Shown: positions 1-8,315, numbered from the stretch's first letter. The stretch is DNA of 64,000 bases from Niabella drilacis (GCF_900101395.1 NZ_FMZO01000019.1:1-64000), one strand, 5' to 3'. Made by a program: numbers and translations. The notes: generated by a model from the letters alone, not told the origin.

Positions 1-1
1 C

Positions 2-292
2 AGATTGCCAAAAAAAACACAAGAGGCGCAGAAGCTGATCGATTATTATGAATCCAATAAAACGAGAATGAATTATCCGTTATACAAAACGATAGGTGCA
101 GGGCTTATTGGTTCCGGCGCTATCGAATCGGCACACCGAACGGTTGTCCAAAAGAGGCTGAAGCAATCCGGCCAAAGATGGAGCCGAAATGGCGCCCAAA
201 ATATGTTGTATCTCAGAGTAACGAAGAAGAATCAACAATGGTCAAAGATTGTAGAACTAACCAAAAGGGAGTTTGTTAAGAATGCTGCATAG
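2..292 (+). CDS. C-terminal part of an insertion-sequence transposase (cut by window start)
   Basis: The reading frame is open from the first bases of the window and ends at TAG 290-292, so only about the last 96 residues are seen. The stretch GSGAIESAHRTVVQKRLK followed by GQRWS and GAQNMLYLR is the typical C-terminal end of ISKra4-type (DDE) transposases, where the Glu of the DDE triad lies in the IES segment. The TTG at position 5 is unlikely to be the true start, because the frame continues upstream. The gene stops only about 50 bases before the terminator of tmRNA, so an IS element appears to sit beside ssrA, a common integration neighbourhood. Whether the element is intact cannot be judged here. 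Confidence 0.7.
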   Translation, partial: RLPKKTQEAQKLIDYYESNKTRMNYPLYKTIGAGLIGSGAIESAHRTVVQKRLKQSGQRWSRNGAQNMLYLRVTKKNQQWSKIVELTKREFVKNAA

Positions 293-333
293 CGAAAATT
301 TGAAATGCACCCGGACCTATCTACCATACAATA

Positions 334-375
334 ATAAAAAAAGCCCAAGAAACTGATTTTCAGAAACTTGAGCTT
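334..375 (-). terminator. Rho-independent terminator of tmRNA
   Basis: Read on the minus strand, AAGCTCAAG pairs with CTTGGGCTT (one G-U) around an inner stem-loop, followed by a run of T residues. It lies directly downstream of the tmRNA 3' end, and also close behind the convergent transposase gene. Confidence 0.75.
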
Positions 376-377
376 AG

Positions 378-752
378 TGGAGGCGAGGGGAGTCGAACCC
401 CTGTCCAAACATATCCTCCAAAGGCCTTCTACATGCTTATTCCCTGTATTATTTGTCGGCGCAACACCGGAAAAGGACAAACCAATGAAACGCTTAGCTG
501 AATAGGTCTTTTGCTGCCGGCACAGCCTGAGGCAACAGCATCCTGTTTTTGTTTTATGAGTCGGCGGCGGAGCGTGGTAACAGAACAACCGGCTCAACGC
601 GGCCCTAATGACTACTTAATCACTGATTAGGCAGCCATGGCATACTGAGTATTGCCATTTGAAGTTTGAGTATTCAGATTAACGGGCTAATTACACAACG
701 CCCGGCATGCTTCTACCTTCAAAGATCTACGCTGTCAAAACCAAACGCCCCC
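378..752 (-). ncRNA. ssrA: transfer-messenger RNA (tmRNA)
   Basis: This is the trans-translation RNA that rescues stalled ribosomes and tags the nascent peptide. On the minus strand the 5' end GGGGGCG (752-746) pairs with CGCCTCC (385-379) to form the acceptor stem, allowing one G-U. The T arm AGGGG-TTCGACT-CCCCT precedes the 3' side. The discriminator A is encoded but CCA is not, so CCA must be added afterwards. The tag reading frame ends at TAA 629-627 and gives ...NGNTQYAMAA, with the hydrophobic end expected for a proteolysis tag. The frame stays open for about 18 codons (VNLNTQTSN before GNTQYAMAA). The exact resume codon is uncertain; GTT at 683-681, after TAGCCC, fits best. Length is about 375 nt, normal for the family. 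Confidence 0.93.
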
Positions 753-947
753 TTTACTCCGTTTTAGCTGTCAAAACTTAGCCTTCAGCTATCGGGTTGG
801 GCTGTTCCTGATTTCCAGGAAACCAGAACCAGCATACAAAGATATGGATTAAAAGGGAGATTTATATTGTTCAATGGGGTTTGCGCCTATTGGTGGGACG
901 TAACGACCGGGGGACTGACATAGTCCTCAGCAACGCCAACCCGGTGC

Positions 948-2297
948 TTACCTAAAAAGCCTGAAGATATCCAGCCCGAGCGCGTATGCCATCAGTCCCA
1001 GCAACAGTACCATGCCTGCCATTTGTGCATATTCCATAAATTTATCGCCCGGTTTTCTTCCTGTGATCATTTCGTAAAGTGTAAATAACGCATGACCGCC
1101 ATCGAGGGCTGGTATCGGCAGCACATTCATAAAGGCCAGGATAATGGAAAACAGGCCGGTCATGGTCCAGAACCGCTCCCAGTCCCAGGTACCGCCAAAT
1201 GTTTTGCCGATGCTGATCACGCTGCCAAGGTTATCACTTACTTTGTGTTCCTTTGATGTAAACAGCAGCTTTATCCCCTCCACGTACTCTGCCAGTTTAT
1301 TGACGCCATATTTAATACCCGCAGGTATTGCTTCAAAAAAACTGTAATGGATCATCTCAAGACCAATGATCTCTCCCGGGTTCCTGGGGACAAATTTCGT
1401 CGCAGTGTTTTCATCCGTCATTACCACCACGTTTACGGTATCTTTTCCCCGGAGCGCATGCAGTGTAATATCCTGGTTCTTTAAGTCCTTTTTTGCGGCA
1501 ATATACTGATCAAAATACTGGAAGTACTGATTGTTCAGGCCAATGATCGTATCACCCTTCTCCAGTTTTCCACTTACATATTTCACTTCTTTATCCTCGT
1601 CAATAATAACGGGGAACCGGGCTGTAAACAACTGGGCCGACTTAGCCCTGGTCAGTTTGCTTAAGAACCCTGACGGCAATACGATCGTCGTATCCATCCC
1701 AGCTCTTTTAACCCCCAGTTCGATCTGTTTATCGCTGAAGAACATCCCTTTTCTCAGGTCATCCAGGTATACCACTTTTTTCCCGTTCACCGAACGGATC
1801 AGATCTCCATCCTTTAACCCGACGGATTTAGCCAGGGAGTCCACGGCGATCCCGTACCGGAGATTCTGCATCGGGGTTTTCTCCTCGCCCCATACAAAAA
1901 GGATCATGGCAAAAATGAAGAGGGCCAGTACGAAGTTGATGATGACACCTGCCAGCATGATGATCAGGCGCTGCCAGGCGGGCTTTGAACGGAACTCCCA
2001 GGGTTGGGCAGGTTGTTTCATCGCCTCTTTATCCATGCTCTCATCGATCATCCCGCTGATCTTTACATATCCTCCCAGCGGCACCCAGCCGATGCCATAC
2101 TCTGTTTCTCCTATTTTCTTTTTCCACAGGGAGAACCAGGGGTTAAAGAACAGGTAGAATTTTTCAACGCGGCAGCCAAACCATTTTGCGGTAATAAAAT
2201 GCCCGAATTCGTGTAAAGCAATCAGGATGGAAAAAGACAAAATAAACTGACCTACATTTGCGCCAAAGGCCGACCAGTTAAATGCTAGTAAAGTCAT
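948..2297 (-). CDS. rseP: RIP metalloprotease, site-2 protease family (RseP)
   Basis: An inner-membrane zinc protease that cuts transmembrane substrates (anti-sigma factors and signal peptide remnants in other bacteria). The HExxH zinc site is H29-E-F-G-H33 in the first membrane segment, and the third ligand lies in the conserved NVLPIPALDGGH segment at about 391-401 in the C-terminal membrane region. A central periplasmic stretch holds PDZ-like sequence (around SVNGKKVVYLDDLR and GDTIIGLN). The 449-residue length is normal for Bacteroidota RseP with two PDZ domains. On the same strand, dxr lies 117 bases upstream, the usual rseP-dxr order in this phylum. A -7-like TATCTTTG sits about 40 bases before the start, so it may have its own promoter. 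Confidence 0.93.
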   Translation of the reverse strand: MTLLAFNWSAFGANVGQFILSFSILIALHEFGHFITAKWFGCRVEKFYLFFNPWFSLWKKKIGETEYGIGWVPLGGYVKISGMIDESMDKEAMKQPAQPWEFRSKPAWQRLIIMLAGVIINFVLALFIFAMILFVWGEEKTPMQNLRYGIAVDSLAKSVGLKDGDLIRSVNGKKVVYLDDLRKGMFFSDKQIELGVKRAGMDTTIVLPSGFLSKLTRAKSAQLFTARFPVIIDEDKEVKYVSGKLEKGDTIIGLNNQYFQYFDQYIAAKKDLKNQDITLHALRGKDTVNVVVMTDENTATKFVPRNPGEIIGLEMIHYSFFEAIPAGIKYGVNKLAEYVEGIKLLFTSKEHKVSDNLGSVISIGKTFGGTWDWERFWTMTGLFSIILAFMNVLPIPALDGGHALFTLYEMITGRKPGDKFMEYAQMAGMVLLLGLMAYALGLDIFRLFR

Positions 2298-2333
2298 GTA
2301 TTAATAATAAGATATATAATTTATTCAAGGGTG

Positions 2334-2341
2334 CAAAGATA
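2334..2341 (-). promoter_or_regulatory. candidate -7 element (TATCTTTG) for rseP
   Basis: On the minus strand TATCTTTG matches the Bacteroidota -7 consensus TAnnTTTG and lies about 37 bases upstream of the rseP ATG. The expected -33 TTTG is not well matched 19 bases further up (GAAA is there), so this is a candidate only. Confidence 0.4.
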
Positions 2342-2414
2342 GGGCGATAAAATTCTAATTTTTCATTAACAGGCCCTAAATATCCGGTACCGGAAAACAA
2401 TTAACAACAGTGCT

Positions 2415-3569
2415 TTACAGCCGGATAATATCTGCAGCCAGGGTACGTGCTTCGGCATCGCTTTCAAAATAATCAGCCAGGGAAGGCTTTTGTATATGGG
2501 GCACCTGTGCCATTACCTTTTCAATAACATCGGTCATTTCGAGGAACCCGATGCGGTTCTTAAGAAAAGCATATACCGCAATTTCATTGGCGGCATTCAT
2601 TACACAAGGCAGGTTGCCACCCATTTCCAGGGCTTCTATCGCCAGCGCCAGGTTGCGGAAAGTTTTAAGATCCGGCTCTTCAAAGGTGAAGGTATTCATC
2701 CGCTTAAAATCAAAACGCGGATGATCGTTAAGGATCCGCGACGGAAATCCCAGGGCATACTGGATAGGCAGCCGCATATCCGGCAAGCCGATCTGGGCCT
2801 TGATGCTGCCATCTTCAAACTGTACCATGCTGTGAATGGCGCTTTGCGGATGAATCAGCACATCGATCTGATCCGGCTTCAAATTGAACAGCCACTTTGC
2901 CTCGATCATTTCCAGCCCCTTATTCATTAAGGTAGCGGAATCGATCGAGATCTTGGCCCCCATTTCCCAGTTGGGATGCTGCAGCGCATGCTCTCTTTTG
3001 ACGTTTACGAGGTAATTGGGTTTACGCCCTATAAAGGGTCCGCCGGATGCGGTAAGGTATACCTTTTCAATTCTATTGCGGGTTTCCCCGATCAGGCACT
3101 GAAAGATCGCAGAATGCTCTGAATCCACGGGGATAACGGGCACCCGGTGCTCTACGGCCATTTGCATTACAATATCGCCTGCCACTACCAGGGTTTCCTT
3201 GTTGGCCAGGGCAATGGCTTTGCCATTTTCGATCGCCTTAATGGTGGGTTTAAACCCGGCAAACCCTACAATTGCGGCCAGCATCAGGTCATAGACATCC
3301 ATACCCGCCACTTCCTCCAGGGCATCTTCGCCGGCAAACACTTTAATGTCTGTTTTTGCCAGTGCATCTTTTACAGCGCCATACCTGTTTTCATCCCCGA
3401 TAACAACAATATTCGGGTTGTATACCAGCGCCTGCTCAATCAGCAGCTGATCATTGGAATACGCCGTTAATACCTCTACAGAAAAGAGATCCGGGTTCTT
3501 TCCGATCACATCCAGTGCCTGTGTTCCGATAGAACCGGTTGAGCCAAAAATGGCGATTCGTTTTATCAT
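2415..3569 (-). CDS. dxr: 1-deoxy-D-xylulose 5-phosphate reductoisomerase
   Basis: Second enzyme of the MEP isoprenoid pathway: NADPH- and metal-dependent rearrangement and reduction of DXP to MEP in the cytoplasm. The NADPH-binding GSTGSIG motif is close to the N-terminus. The acidic metal-binding segment (PVDSEHSAIFQCL) and the flexible catalytic loop (GGPF and HPNWEMGAKISIDSATLMNKG) are all present. The start chosen is the internal ATG giving MIKRIAIFGSTGSIG, the normal N-terminus. A GGGAG box lies 8 bases before it. An ATG 15 bases upstream (3584) would add five residues. The 384-residue length is normal. It sits between rseP and the GH3-type gene on the same strand. Confidence 0.95.
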   Translation of the reverse strand: MIKRIAIFGSTGSIGTQALDVIGKNPDLFSVEVLTAYSNDQLLIEQALVYNPNIVVIGDENRYGAVKDALAKTDIKVFAGEDALEEVAGMDVYDLMLAAIVGFAGFKPTIKAIENGKAIALANKETLVVAGDIVMQMAVEHRVPVIPVDSEHSAIFQCLIGETRNRIEKVYLTASGGPFIGRKPNYLVNVKREHALQHPNWEMGAKISIDSATLMNKGLEMIEAKWLFNLKPDQIDVLIHPQSAIHSMVQFEDGSIKAQIGLPDMRLPIQYALGFPSRILNDHPRFDFKRMNTFTFEEPDLKTFRNLALAIEALEMGGNLPCVMNAANEIAVYAFLKNRIGFLEMTDVIEKVMAQVPHIQKPSLADYFESDAEARTLAADIIRL

Positions 3570-3651
3570 ACGTTCGTCTCCCATTTACTTTTTGTAGTAT
3601 TCCTGTCTTAAAAGGGCTAAGATAGGGGCTGTTTCAGGAATAAAAAAATGC

Positions 3652-5148
3652 TTAATTCTTGATCCACTGCGTAAGACCTTCTGCAATTTTCCGGTCGTTG
3701 CTCAGGCGGGGCACTTTATTCTGTCCGCCCAGTTTCCCGATAGAACGCATATAATCGATGAACCCGTTCTTCCGCACAGGTGTAATAATCAGCTGCTGCA
3801 GGATATTACCGGAGATAAGATCATCATAATACGCGTTCTTTTCCCGGAGATACTGATCTACCTTTTGCGAAAAATGGCGTATGTCTTCCGGTTCATTTTC
3901 AAATTCGATGAACCACTGGTGGTACGATTTTCCAGCGTCATTGCTTACATAGGGGGCTACCGTAAACTCGGTAATATGCACATTATCCTCTTTGGCTGCC
4001 TTTAAAAGGCTGTATTCCACTTCTTCCCCGATCACATGCTCTCCAAATGCCGAAATAAAGTGCTTGGTGCGCCCGGTTACTACCAGGCGATAGGGATCCA
4101 CGGACACGAATTTCACCATATCCCCTATATCATAGCCCCATAATCCAGCATTGTTATTGATGATCAACGCATAATTCACACCTGTTTCCACTTCTCCGAG
4201 CGATAACCGCCTGGGGTTTTCCCTGCCGATTTCATCTGCCGGGATGAATTCAAAAAAGATCCCACTATTGGTGTTCAGCAACAGTCCCGGTTCGGTTTGG
4301 GTATCCTGGAAGGCAAAAAAACCTTCAGATGCCGGGAATGTTTCAATACCATCTACTTTCCGGCCGATGCTCTGGAACAGCTTGGCCTGGTAAGGTTCAA
4401 AATTAACCCCGCCATACACCATCACAGAGAAGCGTGGGAATAATTCCCCCACCGGCTTGCCCGACCGCCGGATAAGCTCATCAAAATACATCTGCATCCA
4501 TGGCGGAATACCGCTGATAAGGGTCATATCCTGCCGGATGGTTTCTTCTACAATTTTACCCAACTTGGTCTCCCAGTCTTCTATACAGTTGGTTTCATAT
4601 TCCGGCAACTGGTTCTTGCGCAGGTAACGGGGTATATGATGGTTTACAATACCGCTCAGGCGCCCGGTTGGGATACCGCCTACCCGTTCCAGCACCGGCG
4701 AGCCGCTCAAAAAGATCAGCTTCCCGTCTGCAAAAGCCGTATTCCCGGTCTCGGCCATGTAACATAACAGGGCGTTGCGGGCTCCGTTGATATGATTGTG
4801 GATCGATTCTTTAGAAATGGGAATGTACTTGGTGCCACTCACCGTTCCGGATGTTTTGGCAAAATACAGCGGCTGTCCCCGCCACAACACATTGTGTTTT
4901 CCTGCCTTTATTTCTTCGATATAATGCTTCAGCTGTTCATAGTTCCGTACCGGAACTGATTGCCTAAACTGCTTATAATCATTTAATTCTGCGAAACGAT
5001 GTTCCTTCCCGAACTGGGTGATCCGCGCCGTTTTGATCAGGTATTTCAGTATATTTTCCTGGTCCTCAACCGCCGTTTGCATGCCTTTTTTTATATTTTT
5101 GGATACAATTGATGCAAAGGGCTTGGCCAGGAATGATTTGAATTTCAT
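3652..5148 (-). CDS. GH3-family (auxin-responsive GH3-like) acyl-acid amide synthetase
   Basis: Member of the GH3 branch of the ANL adenylate-forming superfamily, best known in plants for joining acyl acids to amino acids. Bacterial members are common in Bacteroidota, but their substrate is unknown. The ATP-binding segment FAKTSGTVSGTKYIPI, the adenylation-domain stretch PASEGFFAF, and the YALIINNNAGLWGYDIGD motif with its nearby VTGRTKHFISAFGEH hinge are present in the expected order. At 498 residues it is full length. A TATATTTG -7-like element lies about 45 bases upstream of the start. It lies divergent to rplU. The function label is a family assignment; the biological role is not inferred. 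Confidence 0.85.
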   Translation of the reverse strand: MKFKSFLAKPFASIVSKNIKKGMQTAVEDQENILKYLIKTARITQFGKEHRFAELNDYKQFRQSVPVRNYEQLKHYIEEIKAGKHNVLWRGQPLYFAKTSGTVSGTKYIPISKESIHNHINGARNALLCYMAETGNTAFADGKLIFLSGSPVLERVGGIPTGRLSGIVNHHIPRYLRKNQLPEYETNCIEDWETKLGKIVEETIRQDMTLISGIPPWMQMYFDELIRRSGKPVGELFPRFSVMVYGGVNFEPYQAKLFQSIGRKVDGIETFPASEGFFAFQDTQTEPGLLLNTNSGIFFEFIPADEIGRENPRRLSLGEVETGVNYALIINNNAGLWGYDIGDMVKFVSVDPYRLVVTGRTKHFISAFGEHVIGEEVEYSLLKAAKEDNVHITEFTVAPYVSNDAGKSYHQWFIEFENEPEDIRHFSQKVDQYLREKNAYYDDLISGNILQQLIITPVRKNGFIDYMRSIGKLGGQNKVPRLSNDRKIAEGLTQWIKN

Positions 5149-5252
5149 TGCATTGATCTGTTTTTTCTACGCTGCCGGAAAACCGGAACTACAAATATAA
5201 CGCTTGTTATGAGAGAAGGGATATATAACAGAATATATATTTAAAGGTTCTG

Positions 5253-5283
5253 TTTGCAAAATTAAAAAATCTCCTTACCTTTG
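5253..5283 (+). promoter_or_regulatory. Bacteroidota-type promoter of rplU-rpmA
   Basis: TTTG at 5253-5256 and TACCTTTG at 5276-5283 are separated by exactly 19 bases, which matches the Bacteroidota consensus TTTG-N19-TAnnTTTG. The rplU ATG lies 20 bases downstream. Confidence 0.8.
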
Positions 5284-5302
5284 CCGTCCTAATTTTTAGA
5301 CA

Positions 5303-5599
5303 ATGATAGCAATTATTAAGGTGGCCGGTCAACAATTTAAGGTTGAAAAAGATCAAACCCTGTTTGTGCCACATATTGAAGGCAAATCCGGTGATGCTGT
5401 AAACCTCGAGGTTTTGTTGGCACACATCGATGGTAAGTTATCGGTTGGCGGTAACGTTGCCACTGTGAACGCAGAAATTGTAGACCATGTAAAAGGGGAT
5501 ACAGTGATCGCTTACAAAACAAAAAGGAGAAAAGGCTTTCATAAAAAGAAAGGCCACCGTACGGCTTATACAAAAATTAAAGTAACTAATATCGCTTAA
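5303..5599 (+). CDS. rplU: 50S ribosomal protein L21
   Basis: Large-subunit ribosomal protein that binds 23S rRNA and contacts L20. The N-terminus AIIKVAGQQFKVEKDQ and the basic KTKRRKGFHKKKGHR segment, followed by TAYTKIKVTNI, are classic L21. At 98 residues it is slightly short of the usual 103 but complete. It is first in a two-gene unit with rpmA, behind a well-matched promoter. The spacing to rpmA (88 bases) is longer than usual and is filled by a repeat array. Confidence 0.97.
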   Translation: MIAIIKVAGQQFKVEKDQTLFVPHIEGKSGDAVNLEVLLAHIDGKLSVGGNVATVNAEIVDHVKGDTVIAYKTKRRKGFHKKKGHRTAYTKIKVTNIA

Positions 5600-5600
5600 T

Positions 5601-5682
5601 TAAAGTTGGCAGGTTGAACTGTTGAAAGTTGATAGGGGCAACCTGAGAACTTCAACCTTTTAACTCTAAACTTTTAAACTTA
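5601..5682. repeat. inverted array of degenerate 7/8-mers between rplU and rpmA
   Basis: Starting just after the L21 stop, units of 7-8 bases ending in GTT follow each other (AAAGTT, GGCAGGTT, GAACTGTT, GAAAGTT). From 5648 the units are inverted and in strict 7-base register: AACTTCA, ACCTTTT, AACTCTA, AACTTTT, AAACTTA, ending next to the rpmA start. The two arms are degenerate reverse complements, so the transcript could fold imperfectly. The same architecture recurs at 46870, 51710-52221 and 54508-55045. Confidence 0.6.
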
Positions 5683-5687
5683 AAAAA

Positions 5688-5948
5688 ATGGCACACAAGA
5701 AAGGAGAAGGTAGCGTTAAAAACGGCCGTGATTCAGAAAGCAAACGCCTTGGAGTAAAAATCTTCGGAGGTCAGCCTGCTATCGCCGGTAATGTTATCAT
5801 TCGTCAGCGTGGTACTGTTTATCATCCTGGTAAGAACGTAGGTGTTGGAAAAGACTTCACACTGTTTGCGTTGTCTGATGGCATCGTTGAGTTCAGAAAA
5901 GGAAGAAAGAACAGGACCTTTGTTTCTATAAACGAAGCACAGGCTTAA
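5688..5948 (+). CDS. rpmA: 50S ribosomal protein L27
   Basis: Large-subunit protein whose N-terminus reaches the peptidyl-transferase centre. The start [16 protein letters not shown], the segment [10 protein letters not shown] and the [15 protein letters not shown] stretch are diagnostic. At 86 residues it is full length and has no N-terminal extension of the Firmicutes type. It is co-directional with rplU and presumably transcribed with it. Confidence 0.97.
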   Translation: MAHKKGEGSVKNGRDSESKRLGVKIFGGQPAIAGNVIIRQRGTVYHPGKNVGVGKDFTLFALSDGIVEFRKGRKNRTFVSINEAQA

Positions 5949-6060
5949 TGCTCTTTGCTGTAACTGAATAAATTGTGGAAAAAAAATTTGTCGGCATTAA
6001 ATAATTGTATAATTTTACCGCCGATAATCCATTATTTACTAATCATTAAATTCAAAAAAA

Positions 6061-6297
6061 ATGGCAGTTAAAAAAGCAGCAGCAAAGAAAGCGGCTCCTA
6101 AGAAAGCAGCAGCAAAAAAAGCAGCTCCTAAAAAAGCGGCAGCAAAGAAAGCGGCTCCTAAAAAAGCAGCAGCTCCTAAGAAAGCGGCAGCAAAAAAAGC
6201 GGCTCCTAAAAAGGCGGCTCCTAAAAAAGCAGCAGCTCCTAAGAAAGCGGCAGCAAAAAAAGCAGCTCCTAAAAAAGCAGCAGCTAAGAAAAAATAA
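6061..6297 (+). CDS. lysine/alanine-repeat histone H1-like DNA-binding protein
   Basis: A 78-residue protein made almost only of Lys, Ala and Pro in repeats of KKAAA and KKAAP. It resembles the C-terminal tail of eukaryotic histone H1 and the Hc-type/AlgP-type basic proteins of bacteria. Such proteins are expected to bind DNA or RNA non-specifically and compact the nucleoid; that role is inferred from composition. The DNA is a run of near-identical 12-33 base repeats, so the gene can change length by slippage. A good hairpin terminator follows at 6324. The upstream region holds an AT-rich TATAATTTTA stretch that may contain the promoter. Confidence 0.8.
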   Translation: MAVKKAAAKKAAPKKAAAKKAAPKKAAAKKAAPKKAAAPKKAAAKKAAPKKAAPKKAAAPKKAAAKKAAPKKAAAKKK

Positions 6298-6323
6298 GGA
6301 TTTCTTTCTAAAAGAATTCAAAG

Positions 6324-6348
6324 GCCTTCCGGATGGAAGGCTTTTTTT
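6324..6348 (+). terminator. Rho-independent terminator after the histone-like gene
   Basis: GCCTTCC (6324-6330) pairs perfectly with GGAAGGC (6335-6341) across a GGAT loop and is followed by seven T residues. It overlaps a TTG that could be read as the start of the next gene, which supports the later ATG at 6377. Confidence 0.88.
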
Positions 6349-6376
6349 ATTGCTGCCTCTTTCCTACTTTGCAGCT

Positions 6377-8056
6377 ATGAACAACAGTACCATCGCCGAT
6401 CATTTCGGATTGCTTGCCAAATTAATGGATATTCACGGCGAAAATTCATTTAAAGCCAGGACCTACTCTATAGCTGCTTTTCATATTGAGCGGCTGGAGG
6501 AACAGCTAACGGCAATGGACCGCAGCACCTATGCAGGGATCAAAGGACTGGGCGCTTCGGTGGCGTCCAAGATTATTGAACTGATCGACACCGGAAAGAT
6601 GAAGGCCCTTGAAGATATCCTGGCCGAAACGCCCGCAGGGATCACCGAAATGCTGCAATTAAAAGGTATTGGCCCCAAAAAGATCCACATCATCTGGAAA
6701 GAAATGGGGATCATATCCGTGGGAGAACTGGAATATGCGTGTATCGAAAACCGGCTGACCCGTTATAAAGGATTTGGAGAAAAGACCCAGGTAAAGATCC
6801 TGGAATCGATCAACTTTTACAACCAGAACAAAGGTCATTTCCTTTATGCACAGGTACATGAAATTTTCCCCTCTATACAGGCCTATCTTGAAAAGATCTT
6901 CGGAAAGGGATCGGTATGGAATACCGGCAACTATTACCGGCAGCTCTCCACATTGCATGAGCTGGAATTTATCATAGCGGAAAAGCTGGATACGATCCGG
7001 CAAAAATTTCAAACCGCCTATCCCCCGGAACTCCTGGAAGAAACCGACAACAGCGTGCTTTACAAACTGAACAACGGGCTCCGGCTCCGGGTTTACGCCG
7101 TACAGGAAAAGATCCCGCAATGGCTGTTCAACACCTCCTCTTCCGCCGAATTTTCAGCGGCATTCCGTGAGCGCTTCTATCCTGAGAACTTTGATACCAC
7201 TGTTTTTGACAGCGAGTCGGCTATTTTTGAAAAAGCCAACCTGCCCTATATCCCCGCCTGTTTGCGTGAAACTGCAGCCACCATCGACCGGGCCGAAAAG
7301 CACGAGCTGCCCCCGCTGATCCAGGTAAGCGATATCAAAGGGATCATTCACAACCACAGTACCTGGTCCGACGGACTCTTTACGATTGAAGAAATGGCCA
7401 AAGCCCTTATCGATAAAAAAATGGAATACCTGGTGATCTCTGATCACTCAAAATCTGCCGCCTATGCCAACGGACTTACCGAGGAGCGCATTGTGCAGCA
7501 GCAACAGCAGATCGACGCGCTTAACCAAAAACTGGCGCCTTTTAAGATCTACAAAAGCATTGAGTGCGATATCCTGGGCGATGGAAGTCTTGATTACCGC
7601 GATGATGTGCTGGCGACCTTTGACCTTGTTATTGCATCTGTACACAGCAACCTCTATATGAACGAAGCCCGGGCTATGGAGCGCCTGATGCGGGCGATCG
7701 AAAATCCCTATACCACGATCCTGGGGCATCTTACGGGGCGCCTGTTGCTTAGCCGTAACGGATACCCCATCGACCATAAAAAGATCATTGACGCCTGTAT
7801 TGCGCATAACGTCGTAATAGAAATCAATGCCAATCCCCACCGCCTCGACCTGGACTGGAGCTGGATCGATTACGCAATGAACAGCGGGGCCCTGCTGTCT
7901 ATAAACCCTGATGCGCATACCATTGAAGGCTTTGATGATATCCGGTTTGGCGTGATCTCTGCGCAGAAAGGGGGCCTCACCCCGGCATACAACCTGAGCA
8001 GCTTTACACGGGAGCAATTTGATACATTTATCAGCAGGAGAAAAGCGGCCCTATAA
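6377..8056 (+). CDS. PolX-like protein with HhH and PHP domains; polymerase active site degenerate
   Basis: The order is that of bacterial PolX: an N-terminal helix-hairpin-helix region (about 1-150, with LKGIGPKKIHIIWKEMGI and RYKGFGEKTQ), a nucleotidyltransferase-like middle, and a C-terminal PHP domain (about 320-559). The PHP metal ligands are intact: HNH at 325-327, SDHS, IECDILGDG, SVHS, GHLTG and NPDAH. In the middle domain the catalytic Asp-x-Asp is replaced by E195-L-E197, the GSLRRG-type loop reads GNYYRQ, and the third Asp position reads RLRV (R236). It is therefore probably a PHP nuclease or phosphoesterase with HhH DNA binding rather than an active polymerase (inference). ATG 6377 was chosen because the upstream TTG lies in a terminator. 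Confidence 0.82.
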   Translation: MNNSTIADHFGLLAKLMDIHGENSFKARTYSIAAFHIERLEEQLTAMDRSTYAGIKGLGASVASKIIELIDTGKMKALEDILAETPAGITEMLQLKGIGPKKIHIIWKEMGIISVGELEYACIENRLTRYKGFGEKTQVKILESINFYNQNKGHFLYAQVHEIFPSIQAYLEKIFGKGSVWNTGNYYRQLSTLHELEFIIAEKLDTIRQKFQTAYPPELLEETDNSVLYKLNNGLRLRVYAVQEKIPQWLFNTSSSAEFSAAFRERFYPENFDTTVFDSESAIFEKANLPYIPACLRETAATIDRAEKHELPPLIQVSDIKGIIHNHSTWSDGLFTIEEMAKALIDKKMEYLVISDHSKSAAYANGLTEERIVQQQQQIDALNQKLAPFKIYKSIECDILGDGSLDYRDDVLATFDLVIASVHSNLYMNEARAMERLMRAIENPYTTILGHLTGRLLLSRNGYPIDHKKIIDACIAHNVVIEINANPHRLDLDWSWIDYAMNSGALLSINPDAHTIEGFDDIRFGVISAQKGGLTPAYNLSSFTREQFDTFISRRKAAL

Positions 8057-8152
8057 CAGGTTCGCCGTTGCTCATTTGAAGTTGGACCCGGTTTTGTACC
8101 CGATGAACCAGGTTAGGAGTAATAATAAGCCGGCATCAAAATCATTTCTTTT

Positions 8153-8211
8153 CACGGTCAGTGAGGACACTGACCGTGGCGTGGGCCGTGGTTTGTGTCC
8201 TCACAAACCAC
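8153..8211. repeat. solo REPIN (two inverted REP hairpins)
   Basis: Hairpin 1 has an 11-base stem CACGGTCAGTG (8153-8163) with loop AGGA and a perfect complement at 8168-8178. Hairpin 2 has a 10-base stem GTGGTTTGTG (8188-8197) with loop TCCT and a complement at 8202-8211. The loops are reverse complements, so the two REPs face each other, as in a REPIN. The core GTGAGGACAC / GTGTCCTCAC is shared with the copies flanking the RAYT gene near 50 kb. Confidence 0.8.
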
Positions 8212-8315
8212 TAGTAATTACGCATTTTAATAAAATTGATTCCGGTTCATTATAAAAGGCGTATAGTAAGCAGTTTTGCTACCCGGCGGGCCATTGGCCA
8301 TTCACCGTCTGATGT

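Noticed and set aside
232-597. 121-codon minus-strand frame over the tmRNA region
   Set aside because: It overlaps the tmRNA acceptor and pseudoknot region and the transposase end; no protein-like pattern; it is a shadow.
6052-6321. minus-strand Cys/Phe/Arg-rich repeat frame
   Set aside because: It is the reverse of the Lys/Ala repeat gene, with a biased composition made by the repeats.
6350-6376. TTG start giving nine more residues to the PolX-like gene
   Set aside because: The TTG lies in the T-tract of a hairpin terminator, and the sequence before the ATG at 6377 is not conserved PolX N-terminus.
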